NCBI GenBank assembly: GCA_023251725.1
Contig: JAHEYG010000031.1
Span: 1 to 33,078, forward strand
Length of the DNA stretch: 33,078 nt
Direction: 5' to 3'
DNA from: Sphingobacteriaceae bacterium
GTDB lineage: Bacteria > Bacteroidota > Bacteroidia > B-17B0 > Aurantibacillaceae
Positions 1 to 8,103 of this stretch are shown piece by piece (position 1 is the stretch's first letter; each line of letters starts with the position of its first letter). The notes beneath the pieces were generated by a model. That model ran no database searches. It was given only the letters and a program-made list of their open reading frames with translations, and was not told the origin of the DNA. The translations under genes were made by a program, and so were the position numbers.

Positions 1-1581
1 ATTATTATTATATTGATTCACCATCGATTGAACCGTTACCGCAAAGCGCTGAAACTTGGCCGGCTTCTGTAAATAATTCCAGCTCAATTTTCCTCCCCAT
101 AAATAATTAAAAAATCCGTAGCGTATACTGCCACTCAATGCGTGATTACTAAAATTTTCGTACTCTTTCGAAAAATTTAAATTAAGTAAAGCATAAGCGC
201 CCTCAACTGTATTATATTGTCCGCCACTGTTCAACAATCCTCCTGTACCAAAATCTATTTTTTTAAAAGAATTTTGATACTTGTATCCAAGGAGGAGCGA
301 CCCTATTCTAAATTTATTAGATTCTTTGTCTAGGGAATCTTTATACCGTTTAGTGCCGGTAATTTTAGTGGCGCTGTCTTTTTTACGGTAATCGTCAATT
401 TCTTCTTTGGTGAGAGGAATGGGGCGTTTATCTTTCCAATACACTGTGTCTTTTTTATTGGCTTCGTCTTCCACTTTTAAAATTTCACTTTTAAAAAATC
501 TTTTTGGGAAAGTTGGATTTATTTCATACTCCGAAACTACAGCATTATAATAACCGTCGCCTTTAAATCCCAAAAATTTAAAATTAAAAGCAAAATTTAA
601 ATTAACAGGAAGCCACAGCGTATCGCCTCGAACGGGCGCGTGAAGCTGACGGATTCTTAAAGTATCCACAAAATCTATTTTCGCATCTTTGGTTAAATAC
701 ATATCTACACTATGTATGCGCCAGGTATTTTCCTGAATGTAAATGATGCCATGAAAACACGGATCGGTTTTTCGTTTTGGTGTAACCAAAATTTTATTAA
801 TCATCTTACCGTCTTCAAACGTAGTACCGAGTAAACGGTAACGGTAAGAAAAAAAAGCGCCATCGGTGATGGGAGAAATAAAAGGACGATCGCTTAATCC
901 ATCTATAGTAACCAAATTTTCATAAAAATTAAATTTCATATCGCTCAGCTGATTAAAACTAAACGCTTTATTATCGCCGCTTACTTTACTTGAAAACATT
1001 ATTTCCTTCTCATCCATCGGTTTTCTGAAATGATATTTACTTTCACTCTCCGACAAATAAATAATTCCTAATAAAGTTGAATCAATGGGATTAGAACCGG
1101 TGGTAAATTTTAATAATTTACCAAGACCTTTATTAATTTCTTTTAGTCGCTGCAATCCTTTAATATAAGCTCTGCACGAATAAGAATTGACCTGATTTAA
1201 ATAAAATTTTCTTTTTTTAATTGCTTGCCTAATTACTTCGTAAGCAGGATCTTCATTTGCCTTAATAACCACTTCTTTTAATTCGTAATTATCAGAATGC
1301 AAAGTCACATTTAAAACCATATCTTCACTAACGGTCACCTCTTTTATTTCCCGCTTAAATCCTATGTACTGAAAAATAATTTCGTATTGCCCGGGTTTTA
1401 ATTTAAAAGCATAAAGTCCGTCGGCATTACTATTAGTAGCGATAGTAGTTCCTTTTAAAATAACAGAAGCAAAGGGCAAAACATTTCTATTGGAATCGGT
1501 AATCTTCCCCGAAAGGGTAAACACCTGCGCACCAAGCGAAAATATTAAAACAGTAAAAAAAGAAAAAAAGAAAATTCTCAT
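1..1581 (-). CDS. DUF5686 / carboxypeptidase-regulatory-like domain protein (C-terminus beyond window)
   Basis: I read this gene directly on the minus strand. An ATG at 1581 opens a frame that stays open for 527 codons to base 1, so the C-terminus lies outside the window. Residues 1-20 are a Phe-rich hydrophobic signal peptide ending near LGAQ. Next comes a carboxypeptidase-regulatory-like beta domain (about residues 22-105) with the usual SGKITDSNRNVLPFASV start and an NADGLYAFKLKPGQYEI core. The rest matches DUF5686, an outer-membrane beta-barrel-type family of Bacteroidota, with a segment ITDGAFFSYRYRLLGTTFEDG near residues 235-260. Its substrate is unknown; the regulatory domain is shared with TonB-dependent transporters, which fits an envelope role. 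It lies 141 bp behind the DUF4159 gene and could be co-transcribed or have its own promoter. The domain assignment comes from remembered family patterns, not a search. Confidence 0.85.
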   Translation of the reverse strand, partial: MRIFFFSFFTVLIFSLGAQVFTLSGKITDSNRNVLPFASVILKGTTIATNSNADGLYAFKLKPGQYEIIFQYIGFKREIKEVTVSEDMVLNVTLHSDNYELKEVVIKANEDPAYEVIRQAIKKRKFYLNQVNSYSCRAYIKGLQRLKEINKGLGKLLKFTTGSNPIDSTLLGIIYLSESESKYHFRKPMDEKEIMFSSKVSGDNKAFSFNQLSDMKFNFYENLVTIDGLSDRPFISPITDGAFFSYRYRLLGTTFEDGKMINKILVTPKRKTDPCFHGIIYIQENTWRIHSVDMYLTKDAKIDFVDTLRIRQLHAPVRGDTLWLPVNLNFAFNFKFLGFKGDGYYNAVVSEYEINPTFPKRFFKSEILKVEDEANKKDTVYWKDKRPIPLTKEEIDDYRKKDSATKITGTKRYKDSLDKESNKFRIGSLLLGYKYQNSFKKIDFGTGGLLNSGGQYNTVEGAYALLNLNFSKEYENFSNHALSGSIRYGFFNYLWGGKLSWNYLQKPAKFQRFAVTVQSMVNQYNNN

Positions 1582-1722
1582 AATAAATTTACCCTATTGC
1601 TATGACGAACAAACGTTTATAAAGTTACATTTATTGCCAGAACAAAAAATGTTTTTGTTGAGAGGTATTTAAAAATTACAAACGGAAAAATTTTTATGAT
1701 AGCTATTGTACTCCGTTCAAAT

Positions 1723-2415
1723 TCAATTGCCCGTTGTAAATACGTAAGAAATAATATTGGCGCCCATTTTTAAAGCTTTCTCGTGTGCTTCGGAGCTATC
1801 TTTATGCACTTCGTAACTTTCCCATCCGTCGCCCAAATCACACTCAACATCATAAAAACAAACTAATCGTCCTTTAAAAATTAAACCAAAACCTTGCGGC
1901 GGTTTATTATCGTGCTCATGAATTTTTGGAAGGCCCTTATCGAAATCATATTTTTGATGATAAATGGGATGTGTAAAAGGAAGTTCTACAAAATCTAATT
2001 CAGGAAAAACTTTTTTCATTTGCGTGCGAATAAATTTATCCATCCCGTAATTATCGCTGATGTGTAAAAATCCGCCGCCCAATAAATAGTTTCGCAAGTT
2101 ATCGGCCTCTTGTGTTGTGAAAATAATATTGCCATGGCCGGTAACATGCACTAATGGATAATTAAATAATTCGATGCTTCCTGCTTCAACAATAGCTTGC
2201 TCGGGATTAATATTTGTTTTTAAATTATCGTTACAATATTTTATTAAGTTGGGAAGGGAAGTTTCGAGATTAGCGTACCAATCGCCACCGCCATTATATT
2301 TTAATAAAGCAATTTGATAAGATGCAGGATTAATTATAATTGGAAGAACAGAAGATTTTATGAGTGAAGAAACGCAGAGAAGACAAATAAAAACTATTTT
2401 GCTACTAGGCCTCAT
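1723..2415 (-). CDS. DUF4159 domain-containing exported protein
   Basis: A 230-residue protein. Residues 1-21 form a signal peptide (MRPSSKIVFICLLCVSSLIKS). The remainder matches DUF4159, with the hallmarks ALLKYNGGGDWYAN, PLVHVTGHGNI, LRNYLLGGGFLHISDNYG and LPFTHPIYH. The fold is thought to resemble glutamine-amidotransferase/Rossmann-type domains, but no enzymatic activity is established. Its start codon overlaps the stop of the upstream TPR-PD40 gene in an ATGA arrangement (4 bp), strong evidence of translational coupling and a shared envelope function. The chain ends within about 10 residues of the domain end, so it looks complete. The signal peptide places it in the periplasm or attached to the envelope. 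I am confident of the family but not of the role. Confidence 0.85.
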   Translation of the reverse strand: MRPSSKIVFICLLCVSSLIKSSVLPIIINPASYQIALLKYNGGGDWYANLETSLPNLIKYCNDNLKTNINPEQAIVEAGSIELFNYPLVHVTGHGNIIFTTQEADNLRNYLLGGGFLHISDNYGMDKFIRTQMKKVFPELDFVELPFTHPIYHQKYDFDKGLPKIHEHDNKPPQGFGLIFKGRLVCFYDVECDLGDGWESYEVHKDSSEAHEKALKMGANIISYVFTTGN

Positions 2416-4064
2416 TTTGGTTTTGGTTTGGGTGCGGTACCTGGTTTAGTTCCTGGCTTTGGAGTTTCTTTTGGTTTTTGTTTAGGCGGCTCTCCTCCCA
2501 CTTTTATTTTAAGAAGATAATTTCTATTTTTTTCCATCTCCACACTTCCCATATCAGAAATGGATAATGTTTCTTCAAAATTACCATAGCCATCAGAACG
2601 CACAGTAATTTCGTAGGTACCCGCGCCCAGTGCCAAAACATATTTTCCGCTTTTTGGATTCGGCACAAAAGTAAGTTCTTCGTTGTTGGCTTTGTTTTTA
2701 GCAATGATACTTGCAATTGTTTGAACCGGTTGTTTGTTCAATACCGAATCTCCCAAAAATATTTTTCCGGTAATAATTCTAACAATTTGCTGATTCTCAT
2801 TAAAACGAATTCTGTAAATATCTAAATCACCAAATCCACCCGGACGAAAAGCACTTATATAACCGGCGCGATTATCGGGCGTTAAACTAATACTTCTGTC
2901 GTTATCAGTTGAATTTATCGGATAACCTAAATTTTCGGCTTTACTCCAAATATTTTCTTCAGGATTATAATGACTTTTAAATAAATCAAATCCTCCCATA
3001 CTATTATGACCTTCCGAGGAAAAATAAAGATTTAATCCATCAGGCGAAATGTATGGGAAATCTTCGTTGTATTCGGTATTTATTACATCGGGCAATCGAT
3101 AAGGTTCGCCCCAAACGCCGGTTGGTAATTTGCGGCACATATAAATATCAGATTTAGCACCAACATTTTCGCGGCGCGCAAATGCAATGGCATTACCATC
3201 AGGACTAAAACACCCCGAGGTTTCAACTTTTTTATTTACTTGTTCAGGCAGTAATTTTGGTTTAGGAAAATCGGAACCATTCTTTTTTACTGAAATATAT
3301 AAGTCACCAAACTTTTCGATGTGATCGAGGTACACCATCATTTCGTTACCATCCGGTTTTAACCAAACCACTTGTTCATCGAGATTAGAATTAATTACAT
3401 TACCGGGATTGATTGCTTTTATCCATTTACCACTTTCCAATTTGCTGTAATAAATATCGCTTGGATGATAACCATCTACCTCCACATTTTTTCCTCCGAG
3501 ATTTTCTTTTCGGCGCGATGTAAAGGCCATAAATGTTTCGTCGGAATTAACAAAAGGATAATAATCGGGCTCTTCCGAATTAATATCTTTTCCAAGATTA
3601 GCGAAAGTAACATTAGTTGGGCTCGACATAAACATACGGGCGTTGTTACACATTTTAATTTGATGGTCGGCTTCTGCCGCTTTCTTCGGCATTTTTTGTT
3701 TATACTTTTCAAATGCTTTTATGGCTTCATCAATTCTTCCTGCTAAATGATAAGCGTGCCCTAAATTAAACCAGGCCTCTTCTTCAAATTTATCATCTTT
3801 GGTAACTGCTTCTAAATTTTTTATAGATTCGGTGCGATTGTAATTAGTGTTGAGATAACAGAGACCTAATTTATACTGAACTTTTTTATTGCTGGGTTCG
3901 CTTTTAAAAATATCGCGATAAATTGGCAAGGCCATTAAATAATTGCCATGTTTTAAATGTTCGTCGCCATCTTCAACTTCAGGTTTCTTACCTTTTTGTT
4001 GTGAAAAAATCTGCAAACAAACAGAGAGCAAGAGAATAATTATGGTTCGTGTTTTTTGGGGCAT
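2412..4064 (-). CDS. TPR and PD40 (WD40-like) repeat envelope protein with Pro/Lys-rich tail
   Basis: A 550-residue exported protein. The signal peptide (about residues 1-22) ends near IFSQQ. TPR-type helices cover about residues 35-140 (HLKHGNYLMALPIYRDIFK, AWFNLGHAYHLAGRIDEAIK). A PD40 beta-propeller-like region follows at about 150-430, with repeated SPDG signatures (CFSPDGNAIAFAR, YISPDGLNLYFSSEG) and GGFDLFKS/GDLDIYRI strands. A small carboxypeptidase-regulatory-like domain covers about 430-515. This order matches Bacteroidota TPR-PD40-OmpA proteins such as the one at 19709-21925, but there is no OmpA peptidoglycan-binding domain. The last ~28 residues are instead a Pro/Lys-rich tail (PPKQKPKETPKPGTKPG...). 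It sits 41 bp downstream of a rhomboid gene and overlaps the DUF4159 gene by 4 bp, so it is likely part of the mutL-rhomboid run. Confidence 0.85.
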   Translation of the reverse strand: MPQKTRTIIILLLSVCLQIFSQQKGKKPEVEDGDEHLKHGNYLMALPIYRDIFKSEPSNKKVQYKLGLCYLNTNYNRTESIKNLEAVTKDDKFEEEAWFNLGHAYHLAGRIDEAIKAFEKYKQKMPKKAAEADHQIKMCNNARMFMSSPTNVTFANLGKDINSEEPDYYPFVNSDETFMAFTSRRKENLGGKNVEVDGYHPSDIYYSKLESGKWIKAINPGNVINSNLDEQVVWLKPDGNEMMVYLDHIEKFGDLYISVKKNGSDFPKPKLLPEQVNKKVETSGCFSPDGNAIAFARRENVGAKSDIYMCRKLPTGVWGEPYRLPDVINTEYNEDFPYISPDGLNLYFSSEGHNSMGGFDLFKSHYNPEENIWSKAENLGYPINSTDNDRSISLTPDNRAGYISAFRPGGFGDLDIYRIRFNENQQIVRIITGKIFLGDSVLNKQPVQTIASIIAKNKANNEELTFVPNPKSGKYVLALGAGTYEITVRSDGYGNFEETLSISDMGSVEMEKNRNYLLKIKVGGEPPKQKPKETPKPGTKPGTAPKPKPK

Positions 4065-4105
4065 AAAAGAAAGCGATTAAATTATGAAAAACTTTTTAAA
4101 ACAAG

Positions 4106-4930
4106 CTACTTTTTTTGTGAAAGTTTAAATAAATCGTCTTTTTCTTTTTTGTTGAGGCTATCGTATCCGCTTTTCGAAATCTTATCTAAAAGCTGGTTTA
4201 AGTACTTTTCGTCTTTACTATTTTGATTCGTAACTGTTTCTTCGCTAGTACGTTTGTATACCATTTTGAGCTTAGATTTACGGTTTTTAAAGAAAGAAAA
4301 GTTAAAGAAATCGCCGCCTGTTTTAAGTTGGTACCCATAAATCAGTCCAAATGCAACTCCTCCGATATGCGATATTTTTCCGCCGGTGTTGGTTGCAAAG
4401 TCGAGCACAGTACTTAAAACAAAAACAAGCAATGCAAAATATTTATACGGCATTTCGAGTAATAAAAAAACATTTACGGGCATATTGGGCGCATACACTG
4501 CTAATACCATTACAATTCCTAAAACAGCCGAAGACGCTCCTATTAAATAATTAAATTCGAAACTTTCAGGAAAAATCATTCCCAAAATTAATGGCAAAAC
4601 GCCTCCGCATACTCCACTCATTACATATATTGATACCAGCTTTTTTTCACCAAGAATGGCGAATAGCATTTGTCCGGAAAAATAAAGCAAAATCAAATTA
4701 AAAAATACATGCCCTAAATTTTCGTGAGTAAACATATAAGTAAAAAGCGTCCAAAATTTACGAATGAATTCTTCGGTACCAAATGGTAAAGCCAAATAGG
4801 GCAGCAAATTTACATGCGCAATATTAATACCAATGTTTACGGTTAAAAACACGGCAACATTCAAAATAATTAATACAGTGAGTTTACTTTGTTGTTGAAA
4901 AGTGTTTCTTATATTATCGAAAACCGACAT
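4106..4930 (-). CDS. Rhomboid-family intramembrane serine protease (second of a pair)
   Basis: A 274-residue membrane protein with about six hydrophobic segments between residues 17 and 205. The catalytic signature is present: the nucleophile Ser133 in GASSAVLG and the general base His188 in SHIGGVAFG, plus the HxxxN motif of TM2 (His74, Asn78 in HVFFN). The residue after the Ser is Ser rather than the usual Gly (GASG), a mild deviation. A soluble C-terminal tail (residues 225-274) carries LNQLLDKISKSGYDSLNKKE, a conserved tail of Bacteroidota rhomboids (I recall it as DUF6576). The family cleaves transmembrane helices inside the membrane; the substrate here is unknown. It lies 27 bp behind another rhomboid gene and 41 bp ahead of the TPR-PD40 gene, consistent with an operon. 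Confidence 0.9.
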   Translation of the reverse strand: MSVFDNIRNTFQQQSKLTVLIILNVAVFLTVNIGINIAHVNLLPYLALPFGTEEFIRKFWTLFTYMFTHENLGHVFFNLILLYFSGQMLFAILGEKKLVSIYVMSGVCGGVLPLILGMIFPESFEFNYLIGASSAVLGIVMVLAVYAPNMPVNVFLLLEMPYKYFALLVFVLSTVLDFATNTGGKISHIGGVAFGLIYGYQLKTGGDFFNFSFFKNRKSKLKMVYKRTSEETVTNQNSKDEKYLNQLLDKISKSGYDSLNKKEKDDLFKLSQKK

Positions 4931-4957
4931 AGTAAAATTTTGATTCCGGATTCTTAA

Positions 4958-5812
4958 TTAATAAAACTGTTTACGATTTCGTTTCCAAACTAAAATCATT
5001 ATAAAACCAAATAACATTCCACCTAAATGCGCAAAATGCGCCACATTATCCATTGGATTTGATCTTAATCCGGAAATTAATTCAATGCCACCATAAATTG
5101 CAACGAACCATTTTGCTTTTATGGGCAGTAAAAAATATACATATAAAAGTGTGTTGGGAAAAAGCATACCATAAGCCAACAATAAACCAAACAAAGAACC
5201 GGACGCACCAATTACAACGTGCGAATTAAGATATTGATGTTTAAAGTCAATTAAAAATTGTGAGGCAATACTTAATGCTTTAGTGGGAGATTCTTGCATG
5301 GCACTATTATAATGGCGAACAAAATTATCGTATTCACGAACAAATTCGTAACTCACATTACTTTGAAAATCACTTGAATTTACAAGCGCTTCAAAATTTT
5401 GAACGGTTATATTACTATGCACCGCATTTATAGAATCTACCACCGGACCAGTTTCAATATAAAAAACAAGGTATTGAATGAGTGCGGCTCCAAAACCGGT
5501 TATGAAATAATAAATTAAAAAACGTTTTGGTCCCCACGTGTTTTCAAGTACAGAACCAAACATCCAAACGGCGAACATATTAAAGAACAAATGCGAAAAA
5601 TCGCCGTGCATAAATAAATAGGTAACAAATTGATACGGATAAAAATTGGGGGCGCCAACATAATGCAAACCTAATATGCTGTTTAAATCGATGTTTAAAC
5701 GGTTTTTTAAAACCCAAGTGGCAGCAAACATTAAAATATTAATGATTAGAAGATTTTTAATAACCAGCGGTAAAGTTTGGAAACTTCTTGGTCTGTAATC
5801 TTCGTAACTCAT
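4958..5812 (-). CDS. Rhomboid-family intramembrane serine protease with a long extramembrane insert
   Basis: A 284-residue membrane protein. It has the full catalytic motif: Ser204 in GASGSLFGLLLAYG, His262 in AHLGGMLFG and the TM2 motif HGDFSHLFFN (about residues 69-78). The standard rhomboid core is interrupted between about residues 121 and 199 by a hydrophilic insert of nearly 80 residues rich in Asn, Ser and charged residues. The insert sits just before the helix carrying the catalytic serine. The protein ends only about 14 residues after the last helix in a basic stretch (KRNRKQFY) and lacks the soluble tail of its neighbour. The start is 6 bp past the mutL stop, so the two genes are very probably co-transcribed. 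Substrate and partner are unknown. Confidence 0.9.
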   Translation of the reverse strand: MSYEDYRPRSFQTLPLVIKNLLIINILMFAATWVLKNRLNIDLNSILGLHYVGAPNFYPYQFVTYLFMHGDFSHLFFNMFAVWMFGSVLENTWGPKRFLIYYFITGFGAALIQYLVFYIETGPVVDSINAVHSNITVQNFEALVNSSDFQSNVSYEFVREYDNFVRHYNSAMQESPTKALSIASQFLIDFKHQYLNSHVVIGASGSLFGLLLAYGMLFPNTLLYVYFLLPIKAKWFVAIYGGIELISGLRSNPMDNVAHFAHLGGMLFGFIMILVWKRNRKQFY

Positions 5813-5818
5813 AAATTT

Positions 5819-7651
5819 TTATTTCTTAAAAAATTTATCCAATTCATCCTTGTTTATTTCCATCATTACAGGTTTTCCGTTGGGATTGTAGAGTGGATTA
5901 TCGCATTGCACTAAATGAGAAATAATTATTTGCATTTCTTTTTCATCCAACTCTTTCCCGTATTTTATGCAGGTGTTTTTGGCGATGGCGCTGCATAAAT
6001 TATCGTGAATATCCATTTTTTTATCGAGTGTGTTTAATTTGTAATTTTCTAAAACACCTTCAATCATTTGCTGAATATTAAATTCTCCTAATTCGGCCGG
6101 TGTTCCGTTTATAACAATATTATTTTTACCAAACACCTCAATATCAAAACCTAAAATTTTAAAATCATCCAACAAATCCTTTATCAAAATAAAATCATTT
6201 GTACTTAATTCGATATGTGAGGCAAATAAAAGTTGTTGTGTGGAAATTTGTTTATGTGTTTTGTTTTTATAAAAATATTCATATAAAATCCGTTCGTGCG
6301 CACGTTGCTGATCAATAGCCACTATATTTTCGTTAAAAGAAGTAATGATGTATTTACCGAATAATTGAAACGTCTTATAAAAAACAGCTTCAGTCTTCAA
6401 CTGCTTGTTTTCAGTAAATTCATGCTGTATGGGTTGATCTGTTAGTTCAGGATTATTATTTTTAAATCCATCGTACAAATTTTCCCAATGTTGTTGATTT
6501 GCTTTTTCCAATGGATTTTCGGGCAATTTATAATTTCCACCTTGCGATTTAAACGGATTGTAATTAGTATCAACGGTTATTTTAGGAGCTGAAATAATTT
6601 TATTCTGAGGCGCCACAGTATTAAAACTCATTTCTGTATTAAAATCCAAACTAGGGCCAACGTTTGCTTTCCCTAATGCTCTTTTAACCGAACTGTTAAG
6701 CAAAGCGTAAATAACTTTTTCATCAATAAATTTTATTTCTGTTTTGGTGGGATGAATATTGATATCGATATTTTTGGGATCAATTTCTAAAAATAAATAC
6801 CAGGCAGGATGCGAATCCAATGAAATTAATTCGCGATACGTTTCGTAAACCGCATGATTTAAATAAGCACTTTTAATAAACCGGTTGTTCACAAAAAAAT
6901 ATTGATCGCCACGCTTTCTTTTAGCGGTTTCAGGTTTACCAACGTATCCGCTTATTTTTACAACATCTGTGATTTGATCGATTGGCACCAATTTTTGATT
7001 GAGCGAATTACTGAACAATCCCATTATGCGTTGCATTAAATTGGCAGGAGGTAAATTAAAAATTTCATTATTATTACTGTACATAATAAAATGAATGGTG
7101 TGGTGCGCTAAAGCCAATCTTTCAAATTCATCTATAATATGGCGCAGTTCTGTAGAGTCTTCTTTTAAAAAATTTCGACGTGCCGGGATGTTGTAAAATA
7201 AATTTTTTACACTAAATGAAGAGCCTGTTGCACATTGGCATTCACTTTGCGACGTAAATTTTCCGCCTTCAATTTCAATTAATTGCCCAACTGTATCTTC
7301 ATTTTTTTTTGTTTTGAGTTCAACCTGTGCTACTGCCGCAATGCTCGCTAAAGCTTCACCTCTGAAACCTTTAGTATGTAATTTATATAAATCATCTGCA
7401 GTTTTTATTTTAGAAGTAGCGTGTCGTTCAAAACACATTCTGGCATCAAACGGATTCATCCCATCCCCATTATCAATAACTTGTATTAAAGCTTTTCCGG
7501 CATCTTTTACAATTAATTTGATTTGAGTGGCGCCGGCATCAATAGCGTTTTCTAATAATTCTTTAACTACAGAAGCAGGTCGTTGAACTACTTCTCCCGC
7601 CGCAATCTGATTGGCTACGTTTTCGGGTAATAAAGAAATAATGTTGCTCAT
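5819..7651 (-). CDS. mutL: DNA mismatch repair protein MutL
   Basis: A 610-residue MutL from the ATG at 7651. The N-terminal GHKL ATPase domain is intact: NQIAAGEVVQRPASVVKELL at residues 14-33 with catalytic Glu31, Asn35 and IDAG, the DNGDGM loop at 60-65 and GFRGEAL at 95-101. A variable linker covers roughly residues 330-415 and a C-terminal dimerisation domain about 420-610. The endonuclease motif region (residues 447-458) reads DQQRAHERILYE, where the canonical form is DQHA followed by x2Ex4E. The acidic residues are kept but the first His is Gln. MutL couples mismatch recognition by MutS to strand removal. I prefer 7651 over an in-frame ATG at 7672 because the family motif SNIISLLP begins right after it. 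It is first in the minus-strand run, 6 bp before the rhomboid genes. Confidence 0.97.
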   Translation of the reverse strand: MSNIISLLPENVANQIAAGEVVQRPASVVKELLENAIDAGATQIKLIVKDAGKALIQVIDNGDGMNPFDARMCFERHATSKIKTADDLYKLHTKGFRGEALASIAAVAQVELKTKKNEDTVGQLIEIEGGKFTSQSECQCATGSSFSVKNLFYNIPARRNFLKEDSTELRHIIDEFERLALAHHTIHFIMYSNNNEIFNLPPANLMQRIMGLFSNSLNQKLVPIDQITDVVKISGYVGKPETAKRKRGDQYFFVNNRFIKSAYLNHAVYETYRELISLDSHPAWYLFLEIDPKNIDINIHPTKTEIKFIDEKVIYALLNSSVKRALGKANVGPSLDFNTEMSFNTVAPQNKIISAPKITVDTNYNPFKSQGGNYKLPENPLEKANQQHWENLYDGFKNNNPELTDQPIQHEFTENKQLKTEAVFYKTFQLFGKYIITSFNENIVAIDQQRAHERILYEYFYKNKTHKQISTQQLLFASHIELSTNDFILIKDLLDDFKILGFDIEVFGKNNIVINGTPAELGEFNIQQMIEGVLENYKLNTLDKKMDIHDNLCSAIAKNTCIKYGKELDEKEMQIIISHLVQCDNPLYNPNGKPVMMEINKDELDKFFKK

Positions 7652-7659
7652 ACGAATAA

Positions 7660-7667
7660 CAAATGTA
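7660..7667 (-). promoter_or_regulatory. Possible -7 box for mutL
   Basis: On the minus strand this reads TACATTTG, a match to the Bacteroidota -7 consensus TAnnTTTG. It is 8 bp upstream of the chosen mutL ATG, implying a nearly leaderless transcript. I could not find a TTTG element at the expected -33 distance, so support is weak. Confidence 0.25.
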
Positions 7668-8006
7668 ATCAAATATTTTGCCCACTGTTTTTTTTGGGAA
7701 CTTTTAAGAATTATTTCGGTTAAAAAAATTGAAAAAAATATTATATTTTTTAGCCGTTCTACTTTTTAGTTCATTTTAAAAAAAATAAAAAAAATCAGTA
7801 ATTTAAATTTAAAAAGGAATTAGAAAGATCGAATTTATTCAACCAGTTAAAACCGATTTAGTTCAATTTGATTTTTTTTGTACGAGAAATTATATTAATG
7901 ATGTTAATAAACGTCGTTTTTAGCTCGATTTAAAAATTAATTCAATAAATAATTAAAGAATTCTATTTTAATATATAATTGGGTTTCATTAAGTTATAAA
8001 ACAAGT

Positions 8007-8037
8007 TTTGATGTTAACTAATTAAAAGATACTTGTT
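8007..8037 (+). promoter_or_regulatory. Possible promoter for the adhesin
   Basis: TTTG at 8007-8010, 19 bp of spacer, then TACTTGTT at 8030-8037. This resembles the Bacteroidota pair TTTG / TAnnTTTG with correct spacing but an imperfect -7 box. It would give a 5' leader of about 60 nt for the adhesin gene. In such AT-rich DNA a chance match is possible. Confidence 0.25.
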
Positions 8038-8103
8038 TAAAGTTTTTATAAAAATTATTAACAAAAATTTAGTAATATTATACTTCGTTTTAAAAAAAAT
8101 TGC

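Larger units (their letters stand above)
7652..8103. other. AT-rich divergent intergenic region between mutL and the adhesin
   Basis: About 450 bp with no credible coding sequence in either direction and very strong A/T bias with many poly-A and poly-T runs. It separates two divergent transcription units, so it should contain both promoters. I find only weak candidates: a TACATTTG box facing mutL (7660-7667) and a TTTG-N19-TACTTGTT arrangement facing the adhesin (8007-8037). I see no tRNA, structured RNA or insertion sequence. Confidence 0.7.

Noticed and set aside
1641-1659. A/T hairpin AACAAAAA-ATG-TTTTTGTT between DUF4159 and DUF5686 genes
   Set aside because: A perfect but entirely A/T-rich stem with a 3-nt loop is too unstable to call a terminator and is expected by chance in such DNA.
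3372-3746. A plus-strand frame of 124 codons opposite the TPR-PD40 gene
   Set aside because: It lies antisense to the PD40 region of a clear gene and has no signal or domain of its own.
7652-7672. Seven-residue N-terminal extension of MutL from an upstream ATG
   Set aside because: MutL proteins begin almost directly with the I-x-x-LP motif, and the shorter start fits; a possible -7 box overlaps the extension.
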